64,000 bases of DNA from Beta vulgaris subsp. vulgaris (taxonomy: Eukaryota; Streptophyta; Magnoliopsida; Caryophyllales; Amaranthaceae): NCBI RefSeq assembly GCF_026745355.1, contig NC_079209.1, positions 5,461,507 to 5,525,506 on the forward strand. The letters are read 5' to 3'. Both the position numbers and the translations under genes were made by a program. Below the pieces are notes generated by a model. It had not been told where the DNA came from, ran no database searches, and saw only the letters and a list, made by a program, of their open reading frames with translations. This document shows, in pieces, positions 51,701 to 60,799 of this stretch; within the stretch, counting starts at the first letter, position 1, and every line of letters begins with the position of its first letter.

Positions 51701-51854
51701 AATCATCAGCATCAATCCCAAATCCATCATCATCATAATCAACAACAGCATCATCATAACCATCACGAAACATACCACCACCACCATCAACATCATCATG
51801 ATTATTCATCATCATACCAAAATTAAAACCCTCCTGCTCCGCCGCCATCATCAT
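30630..51854 (-). CDS. SNF2 ATPase with embedded RING finger (CHR27/CHR28/FRG-type helicase-like transcription factor)
   Basis: Eleven exons (minus strand): 51854-51654, 43662-43572, 42314-41083, 40499-40428, 39200-39123, 39050-38222, 36490-36360, 34987-34766, 33097-32489, 32206-31997, 30734-30630. All introns are GT-AG and the phases agree. The joined length is 3780 bases, an exact multiple of three, giving about 1259 residues. Order: acidic N-terminus with DFYSILNED; long low-conservation region (98-508) ending near [19 protein letters not shown]2 N-lobe with ILADDQGLGKT (Walker A, ~559), DEAQ (~735) and SGTPIQN (~763), plus a basic insert KKRKHSS (possible NLS); RING finger with ligands C948, C951, C963, H965, C968, C971, C983, C988 between the ATPase lobes; C-lobe with [18 protein letters not shown] and [12 protein letters not shown]. 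The C-terminus [12 protein letters not shown] is typical of the family. It should act in the nucleus as a chromatin remodeller or putative ubiquitin ligase; Arabidopsis relatives are tied to DNA methylation and silencing. An in-frame ATG at 51878 is an alternative start. Confidence 0.93.
31997..32206 (-). CDS. SNF2-RING gene, exon 10 (helicase motifs V-VI)
   Basis: 210 bp, phase 0. It encodes [37 protein letters not shown] and [26 protein letters not shown] acceptor, CAG|GTATTT donor. Confidence 0.95.
32489..33097 (-). CDS. SNF2-RING gene, exon 9 (RING and start of C-lobe)
   Basis: 609 bp, phase 0. It starts [19 protein letters not shown], giving the remaining RING ligands, then a Ser-rich spacer, then [17 protein letters not shown] and [14 protein letters not shown] acceptor, GAG|GTTTGC donor. 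An internal CTTACAG|GTGATG looks like a junction, but the coding sequence reads straight through it. Confidence 0.94.
34121..34564. mobile_element. Decayed hAT-like MITE in intron 8
   Basis: The right end AATTCCCTG and a left end CAATTAAAA that lacks four bases flank a GC-rich interior repeating ACGGTCGCG and CGTTCCGTAACGG words. The flanks GTCTGACT (34113-34120) and GTCTGACG (34565-34572) match at 7 of 8 positions, as for a hAT duplication. Confidence 0.65.
34766..34987 (-). CDS. SNF2-RING gene, exon 8 (linker and start of RING)
   Basis: 222 bp, phase 0. It encodes [20 protein letters not shown] and then [11 protein letters not shown], ending in CGICK, which supplies the first two RING cysteines. 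ACCCAG acceptor, AAG|GTAAGT donor. Confidence 0.94.
35121..35211. mobile_element. Small Stowaway-like MITE in intron 7
   Basis: 91 bp. Inverted ends CTTCCTCCATTCTAAAATAA and CTTCCTCTGTATGAAATAA, with the similarity continuing into AATGAAA, are flanked by TA on both sides. It would fold into a hairpin over most of its length. Confidence 0.75.
36360..36490 (-). CDS. SNF2-RING gene, exon 7
   Basis: 131 bp. It completes a Gly codon and encodes [18 protein letters not shown] and on to SRAQFQ. CCTCTAG acceptor, CAA|GTAGGT donor. Confidence 0.93.
36597..37011. repeat. Two-copy tandem duplication in intron 6
   Basis: A ~205-bp unit starting TGACAGAAGATCAGCTGAAA is repeated at 36597 and 36802 with about 90% identity by eye. 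It lies between exons 7 and 6 and does not affect the splice sites. Confidence 0.85.
38222..39050 (-). CDS. SNF2-RING gene, exon 6 (ATPase N-lobe)
   Basis: 829 bp. It begins [13 protein letters not shown] (Walker A) and contains [34 protein letters not shown] and CLSGTPIQN, ending IMLRRTK. AAACAG acceptor, AAAG|GTTAGC donor, phase 1. Confidence 0.95.
39123..39200 (-). CDS. SNF2-RING gene, exon 5
   Basis: 78 bp, phase 0, encoding [11 protein letters not shown] and on to GGILADDQ, immediately before Walker A. CTGCAG acceptor, CAG|GTACT donor. Confidence 0.93.
40428..40499 (-). CDS. SNF2-RING gene, exon 4
   Basis: 72 bp, phase 0 at both ends, encoding [16 protein letters not shown] and then AVPLLRHQ, the Q-motif region (PLLRHQ) preceding the SNF2 core. 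CACAG acceptor, CAG|GTTAGC donor. Confidence 0.9.
41083..42314 (-). CDS. SNF2-RING gene, exon 3 (large regulatory exon)
   Basis: 1232 bp. It encodes the long, Ser/Asp/Asn-rich N-terminal region with no enzymatic motif and ends FQSLVQ at a GTAAT donor. The [20 protein letters not shown] segment is a recognisable block of the family. The frame opens upstream of the acceptor, which explains an apparent extra N-terminus. Confidence 0.9.
42574..42850. mobile_element. Stowaway-like MITE in intron 2
   Basis: The left end CTCCCTCTAGTTTTTTTAAT and the inverted right end TCCCTCTGTTTCTTTTTAGT follow the common CTCCCTC(T/C)GT terminal pattern, with TA before the left end. The right-hand TA is not intact. 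The frames inside it are spurious. Confidence 0.65.
43572..43662 (-). CDS. SNF2-RING gene, exon 2
   Basis: 91 bp between a CTATGCAG acceptor and an ACAG|GTAAG donor. It encodes [19 protein letters not shown] and on to AHFLT, ending in phase 1. Confidence 0.85.
44550..45000. repeat. AGCTTGAG/CTCAAGCT-rich dispersed repeat in intron 1
   Basis: Many copies of CTCAAGCT, GAGCTCAAGC and AGCTTGAG occur in both orientations, similar in style to the GAGCTCGAGC-rich repeat at 62640-62835. No termini were defined. Confidence 0.4.
47088..47300. mobile_element. Partial Stowaway-like MITE in intron 1
   Basis: The left end TACTTCCTCCGTTTCAAAAT matches the Stowaway terminal pattern and is preceded by TA. 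The expected inverted right end is not found, so the element is truncated or diverged. Confidence 0.5.
47581..47835. mobile_element. Tourist/hAT-type MITE in intron 1
   Basis: The inverted ends GGCTCTGTTTGGCAA and GGCTGTGTTTGGGAA bound a 255-bp segment with several AAGTCACCTTAAAT-like words. Flanking trinucleotides are TAA and TTA, so the duplication is imperfect and the superfamily uncertain. Confidence 0.55.
48418..49346. mobile_element. hAT-like non-autonomous element in intron 1, intact ends
   Basis: An 18-bp perfect inverted repeat, CAGGGTTACCTAATTCGC, lies at both ends with a perfect 8-bp duplication GTATGGAA (48410-48417 and 49347-49354). Subterminal regions repeat CGTTCC/CGATCC-type words. 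The element is 929 bp with no transposase. Intact ends and duplication indicate a comparatively recent insertion. Confidence 0.9.
51654..51854 (-). CDS. SNF2-RING gene, exon 1 (start codon)
   Basis: It encodes an acidic, Asp/Gly-rich N-terminus beginning [13 protein letters not shown] and ending [11 protein letters not shown]. The donor is CCG|GTATG, phase 0. I chose the first Met of the MMM cluster; an upstream in-frame ATG at 51878 would add MCMCVFSP. Confidence 0.85.
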
Positions 51855-51878
51855 CGGAGAAAAAACACACATACACAC

Positions 51879-52515
51879 ATATTCAAATTCAAAATCAATT
51901 GTAATCGAAAAACCACAAATTAAGATTTTCCTCCATAAAATATGACGCGTAGTGAAAGATCCTTATGGTAGGATAGAGAAAATTAGGGGAAAAAAGGGGG
52001 AAATTTCGTAGGGGTTTCGAGAAATTTGAAGAGATGAGAGAGAGAGAGAAAGATAGACTTTTTCTTTGCTTTAACTTTTTTTTTATTTGCGGTAAGTGGG
52101 AAAAAAAGAAGAAAAGAGATTTAAAAATGTGAGGAGAGAGAAAAAGGAGCGTAAGTTAAGGAATTAGAAGGCGAATAAGAGGACTGTTTGGTTTTGGCAG
52201 GAGTTTTTTCTACGTTTAATCGGAGAAATTATGTACTGTCTCTGACTGCAAGTGATGTGAAGTGATTGCCAGTCAATAGTCGTCTTTTTTTAGATTTTGG
52301 CATTGTTTTGTCATGTACATACACACACTATATTGGAAAAAGGATAAAGATTTCACGTGAACTTTTCTTCGGTGTTTTTATTTTTATTGTAATTTGGGTA
52401 GTGTGTGGGGGAAGGTATGTATGAGTGTTTGACCCGTGTGTAAACCAAGTGGGTGTCGGTTTAGAAGAGTTTTAAAGTGTTTGAAAAGCCCATTTGCCCA
52501 TGCTTCTAGAGAATA
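51879..52515 (-). promoter_or_regulatory. 5' leader and promoter region of the SNF2-RING gene
   Basis: Reading on the minus strand, the sequence before the start codon holds a CT-rich leader (complement of the GAGAGAGAGAGAAAGATAG stretch near 52035) followed upstream by AT-rich sequence. Pyrimidine-rich leaders are common in plant genes. No clear TATA box or start site can be fixed by eye. Confidence 0.4.
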
Positions 52516-52757
52516 CTAGTATTACATGCACGCAATGTGTGCGATAATGTGTGATGACAAATGAAGTAGAAAATAAAATTAATTGGATAGAAACTGTCTT
52601 TATATTTTATTTTCTCAAAAATTTATATTCAGTTTAAATGTCCTACTTCTCCTTTTTTTCATTCAAATGAAACAGTTAGTTATTCTCTATTTCTTTTTCT
52701 TTTTTTTCCTTTTTCTATTTTTTGATGTCCCTCATGTGTTGCCTTATATAATAGAGA
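52516..52757 (-). mobile_element. Mini-Helitron, minus strand, 242 bp
   Basis: On the minus strand it begins TCTCTATTATATAAGG (from 52757), the same 5' end as the Helitron at 16152, and ends in CTAG (52516) after a GCACACATTGCGTGC hairpin. The flanks give the A/T insertion site. It lies about 660 bp upstream of the SNF2-RING start codon. Confidence 0.75.
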
Positions 52758-53420
52758 TTAAGTTTGAACTTGCACCTAATGAGAGAGTGCTAATTTTGAA
52801 GAGATAGAGTAAAGTTTTATTCTTATTTTAATGGTATCCCTTTGTAAAATTAATTTTATGCCCTTCACTTATCAAAAAAATGCTTATTTTAAATATTCAA
52901 TTCCTTTTTGATCCACAATTATGTGTAATAAGGAAAAGTTAAGATTGTCTAACTTATAGTAAGATGTAATGTACGCATGAAACCTTTCCCAAAAAAATTA
53001 AGCTTAAAAAGATTAATTTTCGATTGAAAATTAAACTGATATAGCTAAAGCAATTCAAAACAATTACAAAAGAAGAACTTAGAAAGTTTCTTTCTACATA
53101 AATTTTAATTGCACACAATTTCAAAGAACATACACTAACAATCCATAAACCTAGGATAATCTCACCTTTTTATGTTTTGGCTTTTATAATTATCTTATGT
53201 GTCGATTAGGATAATTTAGCATTTTATTTATTTAAAGGATCGTACTAATCGTTTGTGTCAGTTGGGATAATCCATCTCATCATTTTATTTTTATGTTAGA
53301 AATATGTTATGATTATTAAATATATATTATATAAAAATATGTTCGTAATTCAAATATATTAAAGAAAATAGGCTTATACCATCCAATTTCTCAATGTAAT
53401 ATTACGCAATAAGTTACACA
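52758..53420. other. Intergenic AT-rich stretch
   Basis: No coding frame, RNA gene or bounded repeat recognised. Confidence 0.5.
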
Positions 53421-53423
53421 TAT

Positions 53424-54814
53424 CACTAGTAGAATAAATGCTATTTGCTGCACTGATATTGCTGCGGTTTTACCTATACGCAGCAATATAACACGTAAAA
53501 AATAATAAAAAATAGAAAATGACAATATTGTTGCGGTTCCCGCCAAAAACCGTAGCAATATTGTTCAACGGATAAATTTTGAAAAACATGTGGGGCCCAT
53601 AACAGCTAATATTGCTGCGGTTTCCACGTAAGACCGCAGCAATATATTAAAAAACTATTTTTTTAATATATTGTTGCGGTTCCAACGTGGCAACCGCAGC
53701 ATTATTAGCTGTATATGTTGTTTTAAACATATTTCGGCCCAGTTAGGGTTTGTTTCCCTCTCTCCCTCTCATTACCTGTCCTCAGCCGTTTCTCCTCATT
53801 CTCCCCCTCTTTCTCCTCACTAGGGTTTTCGCCCTCTCTCCTCTCTCTCTTCGGTCGCCCTCTCTCTCCTCTTCGGCGCTGCTTTCGCCCTCTGACTCCT
53901 TAAACCGTCTTCTCTCCTCTCTATCGTTCTCTCTCGTCGCCTTCGAAGCAACTATCGGTCCATTCTTGTTTTTGCTGTATAATTCTTCCCCGAGTTCTGG
54001 GTTCGAAGCATCGTGTTCGTTCGAAGCAGACCGACGAAGGTGCGTGTCTTCTCTCTCGTCGCTTAAACCGTCTTCTCTCCTCTCTATATGTGCGTGGTCG
54101 TTCGAAGCAGACCGACGAAGGTGGTGCGTGCGAGCGAGGGTGTGAAGGCGAGCATCGTGTTCGAGTGCTGGGCGAGCGAGCGTCGTTCGTGGCTCGTGGT
54201 CGTCGGCCTTCGTCGTTCGTGGCTCGCTGGATTTCGCCGGCCTTTGTCGCTCGTGAAGCGCGCCACCACCATGGATGAGAAGCAAAGTTCATGCTGTTCA
54301 GTTTTATCAGATGGCTTGGGTTGAGAAGCTTGGTTTGCATCAAAGTCGTTCACACTTTTCTTTTTGTTTTTTTTTTTTTTAATTATCTGTAATTCAATAA
54401 TTGTATTTGTTTTTAGATCTGTAATTCAGTAATTGTAAAATTTTGCGTGAGTTAAAATATTCATAAACTTTCTCTTGAATATCTCTGTATTTTCCTCTCA
54501 TATAAGCTGATAAAACTTCTGTTTTTACCTATGAGTTAACAGATCTTTGTGGGTAAGATCTTTATGGGCCTTGAGTAATGAAAAAAAAAAAATTTTTTTA
54601 CCTGTCATGCATATATTGCTGCGGTTTCGGGGAAGAAACCGCAGCAATATACCTGTATTTTTATTATTAAAAAAATATCTATTGCTGCGGTTTGGCCTAA
54701 AAAACCGCAGCAATATAATTAATACCTATTGCTGCGCCCTTAATTGCTGCGCGCCCCAATCCGCAGCAATAGGGCACTTTTTAACCGCAGCAAGTAGCAT
54801 TTATTCTACTAGTG
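53424..54814. mobile_element. Non-autonomous CACTA element, complete
   Basis: 28-bp inverted ends starting CACTAGTAGAATAAATG agree at 27 of 28 positions and are flanked by a TAT duplication (53421-53423 and 54815-54817). Both subterminal regions contain several copies of ATTGCTGCGGTTT / AAACCGCAGCAATAT in inverted pairs. The 1391-bp element has no transposase. Its middle is CT-rich and carries a direct duplication of TTCGAAGCAGACCGACGAAG (about 54023 and 54101). Long frames there (53750-54350, both strands) are low-complexity and look non-coding. Confidence 0.9.
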
Positions 54815-55081
54815 TATATTCAAGAGAATAGCATATATCGTCCAATAATATCAACCTATAGTAAATTATGATACATATTTGTTCATCACGTTGAAAAAAA
54901 AGTTACGAATGATCAAATTAGACTACAATAAAATAATATTAGTGCCTCTAGCGCCTTTTAATGTCAGTATTGATCTTAAAACATCATTGCACACATCATG
55001 TGCATAAGAGGCTAGTTTTTAAATGATATATTATAAAAGAGAAAAAACAGTTACCCAAGTTAACACCCACTAACACCCTTA

Positions 55082-55086
55082 ATTAC
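55082..55086. repeat. Target-site duplication of the solo LTR, left
   Basis: ATTAC, repeated exactly at 57573-57577. Confidence 0.85.
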
Positions 55087-57572
55087 TGTAATCCCCCATA
55101 ATTTTAACGAATTTTAAAAATATATTTTAGTATTTATATTTAAACCTAATTTAGTTTTTAAATGATCTGACTATTTAAAAAGGTTGACTATTTTAAAATT
55201 CAAATGAAATTATTTTAAGGATATAATAAAGTTAAAAATATTTTTATTAAGCATGCTTTGATAAAAGTTTTAAATACTAATTTATATTGGAAAAGAAGTC
55301 TAATGGACTTGAGGAACCCAAAATCCTAAATGGATGAGGAAAAGGGAGTCAAGTTAATGATAAAAGTTCTAATTTGTTTATCCTATTTCATCATTAATTT
55401 TAAGTGAACCCAATCTCCTTTTTCCTAAGCCCAAAAGGAAGCCTCCGTATAAATATTTTAATACCCAATTATTTTATTCATTATTTTCTATCTCCTCACA
55501 CTCAAGAATTTCGGCCCTCTCTATTCTCTCTCTCCTCACGGTTTTCTTTCCATCCCTTCACCCGTTTTTTCTCTCTCACCCGAATCTGATTGTCCAGATT
55601 ACTCATAGTTATGTTTATTTTTATACAAAACTTCCTTCTTAGAAATTGTAGATCTCAAAAAGTTGTTGAACTTAGGCTCAAGAATCACTTGATTCCGATT
55701 ATTATTCTATCAGTTATGCTTCTGCAAGTTTCGCAATTTTGCTGTCACATTTCACTCGCGATTTCGGTATTTCAATCTTTTTCTTCCTTTTTGTTTTGAT
55801 TCTTTTCCTCGTTTTCATATATATTGATTTCATATATATATATATTGATTTAATATTTATAAGTATTATTTTGATAAATTATTGTTCAAAGATTGTATCT
55901 TTAATTATTTTAAATTATATGTTTCATATTATTAAGCAAAAGAATTTCAGATTTAATATTTTTTGTTCAAGATGAGATGTAAATATTAAAGTCTTGATTT
56001 TTGAGGTTTTAAAAGCCTATTTTAATAGTACCATATTGAGGGTTTGAAATATATAATATTTGGTGTCAAAAGAATTTAGAAAAGATTTTGACACGTTTTT
56101 AAGTGAAGTTTTATTGCTGTAAATTTATTGGTATATTTGGTGTCAAAAGTATAGGCGGAGATTTTTTTCCCTAGGCAACTTTTAGAGTAGAAAAGTGGCC
56201 TCTCAATTTGACTACACAAGGTACGTACATACCTGTGTGCTATGTGATTAGTACTGTGATTTAAGGAGAAAGAATTTTAGTATCATGTATAGGAACTTAT
56301 TAAGCTCATATGTAATTTCAAGTATGATGGATTTTTACATTTTTTATGCCTGTGTGCAAGCATGTGATTTTAGATTTATTATGAGTAATAGATTGAATGT
56401 ATGTATGGAATTGTTGATGCAAGCATGTGAAAGGGAATTTTATTATTAATTCACATGGGAGAATTAATATATGTTATAGAGATTGAATCATGTTAATCAT
56501 GTATTCCCTACAAGTATTATTTTCACTATCCTATGAGGACTATGGGCCTTATTTGGTAGGTTGATAAGTTATGCCTTTTTAAAGGTAAGATTATTGTTGG
56601 CTGGGTTCAACAAAAGAAGAAGTTTGAGATTAAAAGAAAGTAGTCTTGGATTGTAAATTGTGATCAATTTAATCCTAAGATAAAAGAAGTTCAGTTGTGA
56701 ATGATTGATTTATATGCCTGTGATTGCTTGTATGTGTGTCATAAAAAATGATAGCAAGTAAATAACGTAAAATGTAACAAGGATAGTTATAGACTTTAGA
56801 CTGATGCACATCTAAAGTTTGGACATTAGGAGTTGGGGTTCATGGTGAGCGTGTTATGGCTTTTCTGGATGGATTGATCACCATTCCTATTTTAGTAAAA
56901 AGGTTCCTCGATATCGTAGGTCATTTTGGAATACGGTGTGGCTTCCGTATTTCGTATTCGTAGGTGAAGGCATTAGTAGATAAGACAGCTCGGGTCCAAG
57001 TAACTATTCCATTAAAGTAATAAAAAGATGTTTAGAGTTTAGTTCAGTAAAAGTTGTCTGCAGATTATTGTATGATTATATTATTATTTATCCCTGCATG
57101 TTATTTATTAGTACATGTTAGGAATGCTTATGTTTTAGTATGTAGTACTCAACTTTGCTGATTACGCGCTTTGTTTGTGTTTGTGATCATGGCTTTGCCT
57201 TATTGATCCTGTGATGATCCATTTTGATTAGCAGACTCTGTATAGCATTGACATTACAGGTCCGCAGATGTGCATCATTGGGAATCTGAAATGGAGAGAA
57301 GGTGTAACTAGTATATGTTATTTTTTTCTGCATTAGTAGGAATATACATTATTAAGTTGGTTTGAATAAGACCCATTTAGATTGTTGATTTCTAAATAGT
57401 TGTTTATTTATTTATTTATTTATAATAAGAGTTTAAAATTTAGTTATATGTTTTCCGCTGCAAAATTCTGAATAAGCCGATACCTTATCACACTGGCAAT
57501 AATACTTCGGTAATTCTCTACTTTTATATTATAAAGGTATTTCTGAAAAGAGAGAATTATCGGGGTGTTACA
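55087..57572 (+). mobile_element. Solo LTR of a Ty3/gypsy-type retrotransposon (2486 bp)
   Basis: It starts TGTAATCCCCC and ends GGGGTGTTACA, the inverted TG...CA termini common in plant gypsy LTRs, and is bounded by a perfect 5-bp duplication ATTAC. There is no internal gag-pol, no primer-binding site and no second LTR, so recombination between the two LTRs is the likely origin. Reading frames inside (for example 55590-55975) have no known domain. The long LTR length fits Tekay/Del-like chromoviruses, but that lineage is an inference. Confidence 0.85.
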
Positions 57573-57723
57573 ATTACATCTCCTTTCACCCAACTTAAAT
57601 ACTCACAAAACTTCAACTTTCAACCCCTACTCCCCGTCAAACTCAAGCTCCAAAATTCAGAAAAATAGGAGAGAGAAAGTGAGAGAAGAAGGAAGAAATA
57701 AGAGAAGAAAGGAAAGAGAAAGG

Positions 57724-58170
57724 GGGTGTTTGGGGGAGAGAGATTTAGAGAGAGTTTAGGGTTTGGAGAGAGTTTAGAGTTTTGACCAGTAAAAACTCTA
57801 ATTTGGGTGTTTGGTGAGAGAGAGGATTAAAGAGAGTTTTGTACCGAAAACTCTGATCAAAACTCTCTTTTGAAAAAGTTGGGTAGAGGAGCTTTTTCAT
57901 GAGAGTTTTGGAGAGAGAAAAAACAAATGACTATTTTGTCCATATAATTAATACTAAAATTTGTTTTAAAAAAAACATATGTCCATAAATATCATTTTAC
58001 ATGCTCTAAAAGGTACAAAACTCTAAACAATCAGCTAAGTGTTACCAAACACCTTTACACAACAATTATTTAAATCAGTAGTCAAATCCTCTAAACAAAA
58101 AAGTAATCATCTAACCACAAACTCTAAACTCTAACCTTTAAACTCTAAACTCTAATCACCAAACAGGGCC
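57724..58170. mobile_element. Probable MITE, inexact ends
   Basis: The left end GGGGTGTTTGG and the inverted right end GGCCCTGTTTGG, together with repeated AGAGTTT / AAACTCT words throughout, suggest a foldback element. An internal second GGGTGTTTGG (57806) hints at nesting. The target duplication is unclear. Confidence 0.45.
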
Positions 58171-58971
58171 AAAGAAGGAAAGAGAAAAAAAGAGAGAGGA
58201 AGAATTAAGGTTGAACAATTCATTCTCTCTTCAATTTATCACTTATTTTTCTACCCAATCTTATATGCAAACTCACTTTTGTTTTCCTTGACGTGTATAG
58301 CCAAAGAAAATTTTCAAGGAGTAGAAAAACACCCTCAAACTCTAGTCTACAAAGGTGAAGGTAAACTAAATTTTTCTTCGAAAAGAGGAAGTTTTGTTTT
58401 TAACATCTTGAGGTAAGTTGAATTAACTCATATGAACACTTGAAATTATATGAAGGTCGAAAATTCTGCATTTTGGAGGAAGAAAGAAGAGTTGAGCAAA
58501 GGGGATTAAGGGACACAAGTCAGTAACTCTCTTTGAGGTTTGAAATGAGATTTGCGTAAAAGTATTATTAAGAAAATAAAAAAAAATCAAAAAAGAAATG
58601 AAAAGTTGAAATGAAAAGGCAAAAAAAAAAAGAAACAACAGTTACAAAAGATATAATAAAACAAAAAAATATATTAAGAAAATAAATGAAAAAAGAGATC
58701 CTAAAAAAAATAAAGAAACTGAAAATCAAACAGCTACAACTCCTTCGCCAAATCTATAAATCAAAAAGTTAAGCTCCATTTGTCTTGTGTTAATTCTTTA
58801 TGTTCCTAAAACCGAAATAAGCTCCATCAAACCAAGTTTACCTGGAAGTGCATGCTCAAAGGCATCACGATTGCAGCGAAGAACCTCCTCATAAAGGTGC
58901 ATATGCATCAAGGTTGAACCGAAAACCGAATTCACATTATTTTTAATATTCCAGACGAATCAAACCACATA

Positions 58972-60205
58972 CACTAGTGGAAAAATGAAGAAAGGTTGCG
59001 CTGAAAAAGGCATGTAGGGATGCGCTTTTTGACAGCAGCCCTTTCAATAGCAACCCTTCACTTTTTAAGTAGGGCTGCGCGCAGCCCTTCACCTTCTAAG
59101 CTAGAAGGGCTGCGCTTTTACCTAAAAAGCGCAGCCCTTCCTACCAAAAAAAAATAATTTTTTTTTTTGACATTTTTTACTCATAATCTCACATTTTCTG
59201 AAATTATACAAAAGAGAAGAGAAACGAAAATGAAAATACTAAACCCAAAACAATAAAAAGAACGAAACAAAAATGAAAAAAAGAACAAAAACTAATATAC
59301 AGAAGAGAAGAAATTATAGATTTGAAAATACAAGAACATTAATCAAAACAAAGATGAAAATACAAGAACATTAAACAAAACGAAGATGAAAATACAAGAA
59401 CATTAATCAAAACAAAGAGAAGTATACAGGAACATTAATCAAAACAAAGAGAAGTATACAAGATTTATAGATCTGAAAATACAAGAACTACCTCCAAACA
59501 TTAACCTAATAATGATTAAATACATAAAACAAAACCCTAATACATAATTAAGGAAAAAAATTTCGGAAAAACTTAAAATGGCTATCTGGAGCGTTAAACG
59601 AACTCGGATGGCTTAAAAAGCCTAAACATCATAGCATAGCAGTGAGTTTGACTCGTTGGCCCGTTCCGCTTCCGAAAAGCTATCAGAATAGGCAATCGGA
59701 CTCCGTCGGCATGATTAGTGCAAATCATTTCAGGCTTTTTGCCGCAACTTTTCTGGGAGTTTTTGAGAGAAAGGAAGAGACGAGAGGAGGAGGAAAGGGA
59801 GGAGGACGTGAGAGAAGGAGGAAAAGTGAGGAGGGACGTGAGAGAGGAGAGAGAATGAGGGATAATATATTTTGACGAATCCCGCTTAATATTTGAAGCC
59901 CGCGACTTTTTTTATTTCAATTTTTTTTAAGAAGGGCTGCACTTTTCTTCAAAAGCGCAGCCCTACATAGCAGAACGGCTGCGCTTTTTTAAAAAGCACA
60001 GTCCTTCACTTAGTAGGGCTGCGCTTTTAGGAAAAGCGCAGCCCTTCTTACCTACAGAAGGGCTGCGCTTTTCCTAAAAGCGCAGCCCTACTAAGTGAAG
60101 GGCTGCGCTTTTCTTCAAAAGCGCAGCCCTTCTGCTATGTAGGGTTGCGCTTTTTTTAAAAGCGCAGCCCTTCCTGCGCAGCCCTTTCTTTTTTTCCCCC
60201 TAGTG
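58972..60205. mobile_element. Non-autonomous CACTA element, complete, third family
   Basis: The ends CACTAGTGGAAAAA and the inverted CACTAGGGGGAAAAAAA are flanked by an ATA duplication (58969-58971 and 60206-60208). Subterminal regions are dense in AAAAGCGCAGCCCTTC and its complement. The interior holds AGATGAAAATACAAGAACAT-type tandem repeats (59300-59470) and a purine-rich stretch. There is no transposase, and the 59642-59875 frame has no known domain. Confidence 0.88.
59931..60173. repeat. Long foldback (inverted repeat) in the right subterminal region of the CACTA element
   Basis: Two ~118-bp arms, nearly perfectly complementary, meet around 60052 with only ~7 unpaired bases. Each arm holds several GGGCTGCGCTTTT / AAAAGCGCAGCCC units, some of which also pair within the arm. 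Confidence 0.85.
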
Positions 60206-60208
60206 ATA

Positions 60209-60790
60209 GTAATAAGACTGACAATAGGAGCAACTAATTTTTTTTAAAAAATTCAAAATTAACCGCAAGAGGAATCACCTCAATTCAGTTCCATGATTCA
60301 GTCCAAAGCTTGAAAAAAAAAGCAAATAAAAAATGGAGGAGAGAGAAAAAGTGAGGAACATAAAACAACAAAACCCATGTATTTTTTGAACCCATAAAAT
60401 TTCAAAAACTAGAAAACTTGTTTTCCTTAAAATATCATAAAACAAGCATGATCATAAAACAACAAATGAAAACCCATAAAATTTCAAAACCTAGAAGAAG
60501 AAAAAAAACCTAGAAAACCCATAAATTTTGAAAACCTAGAAGAAAAAAAACCCAAAAAATTCATAAAATTTGAAAATCGAGAATAAACACAAGCATGCGG
60601 CAAGAGAGGCAACAAGGAGCGGGGAGGATGAGGCGAGGGAGGCAGCGAGAGATGTGACAATGATGGAGAAACGACGAGGGAGGATTTCGCGAGATTTGAA
60701 GACGACGAAATCTCCTTCATTGAAGTCCTGAGAACGCAAAGTAATTGCTCTGTCTTCTGATTTCGACTTGGCAGGGGGATCAGTTGCTTC
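60209..60790. other. Intergenic, nothing recognised
   Basis: A-rich sequence with duplicated phrases such as AAACCCATAAAATTTC (around 60385 and 60470). Minus-strand frames here are low-complexity (Ser/Leu/Phe-rich). Confidence 0.4.
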
Positions 60791-60799
60791 TGTATATGT

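Noticed and set aside
53750..54353. Long overlapping reading frames on both strands (up to 167 residues)
   Set aside because: They lie in a CT/GA-rich, internally duplicated part of a non-autonomous CACTA element. The proteins are Ser/Leu- or Arg-rich low complexity with no domain.
59642..59875. 77-residue frame starting MSLTRWPVPLPKSYQ
   Set aside because: It lies within a non-autonomous CACTA element. The second half is purine-rich low complexity and no domain is visible. It could be captured gene sequence, but nothing supports that.
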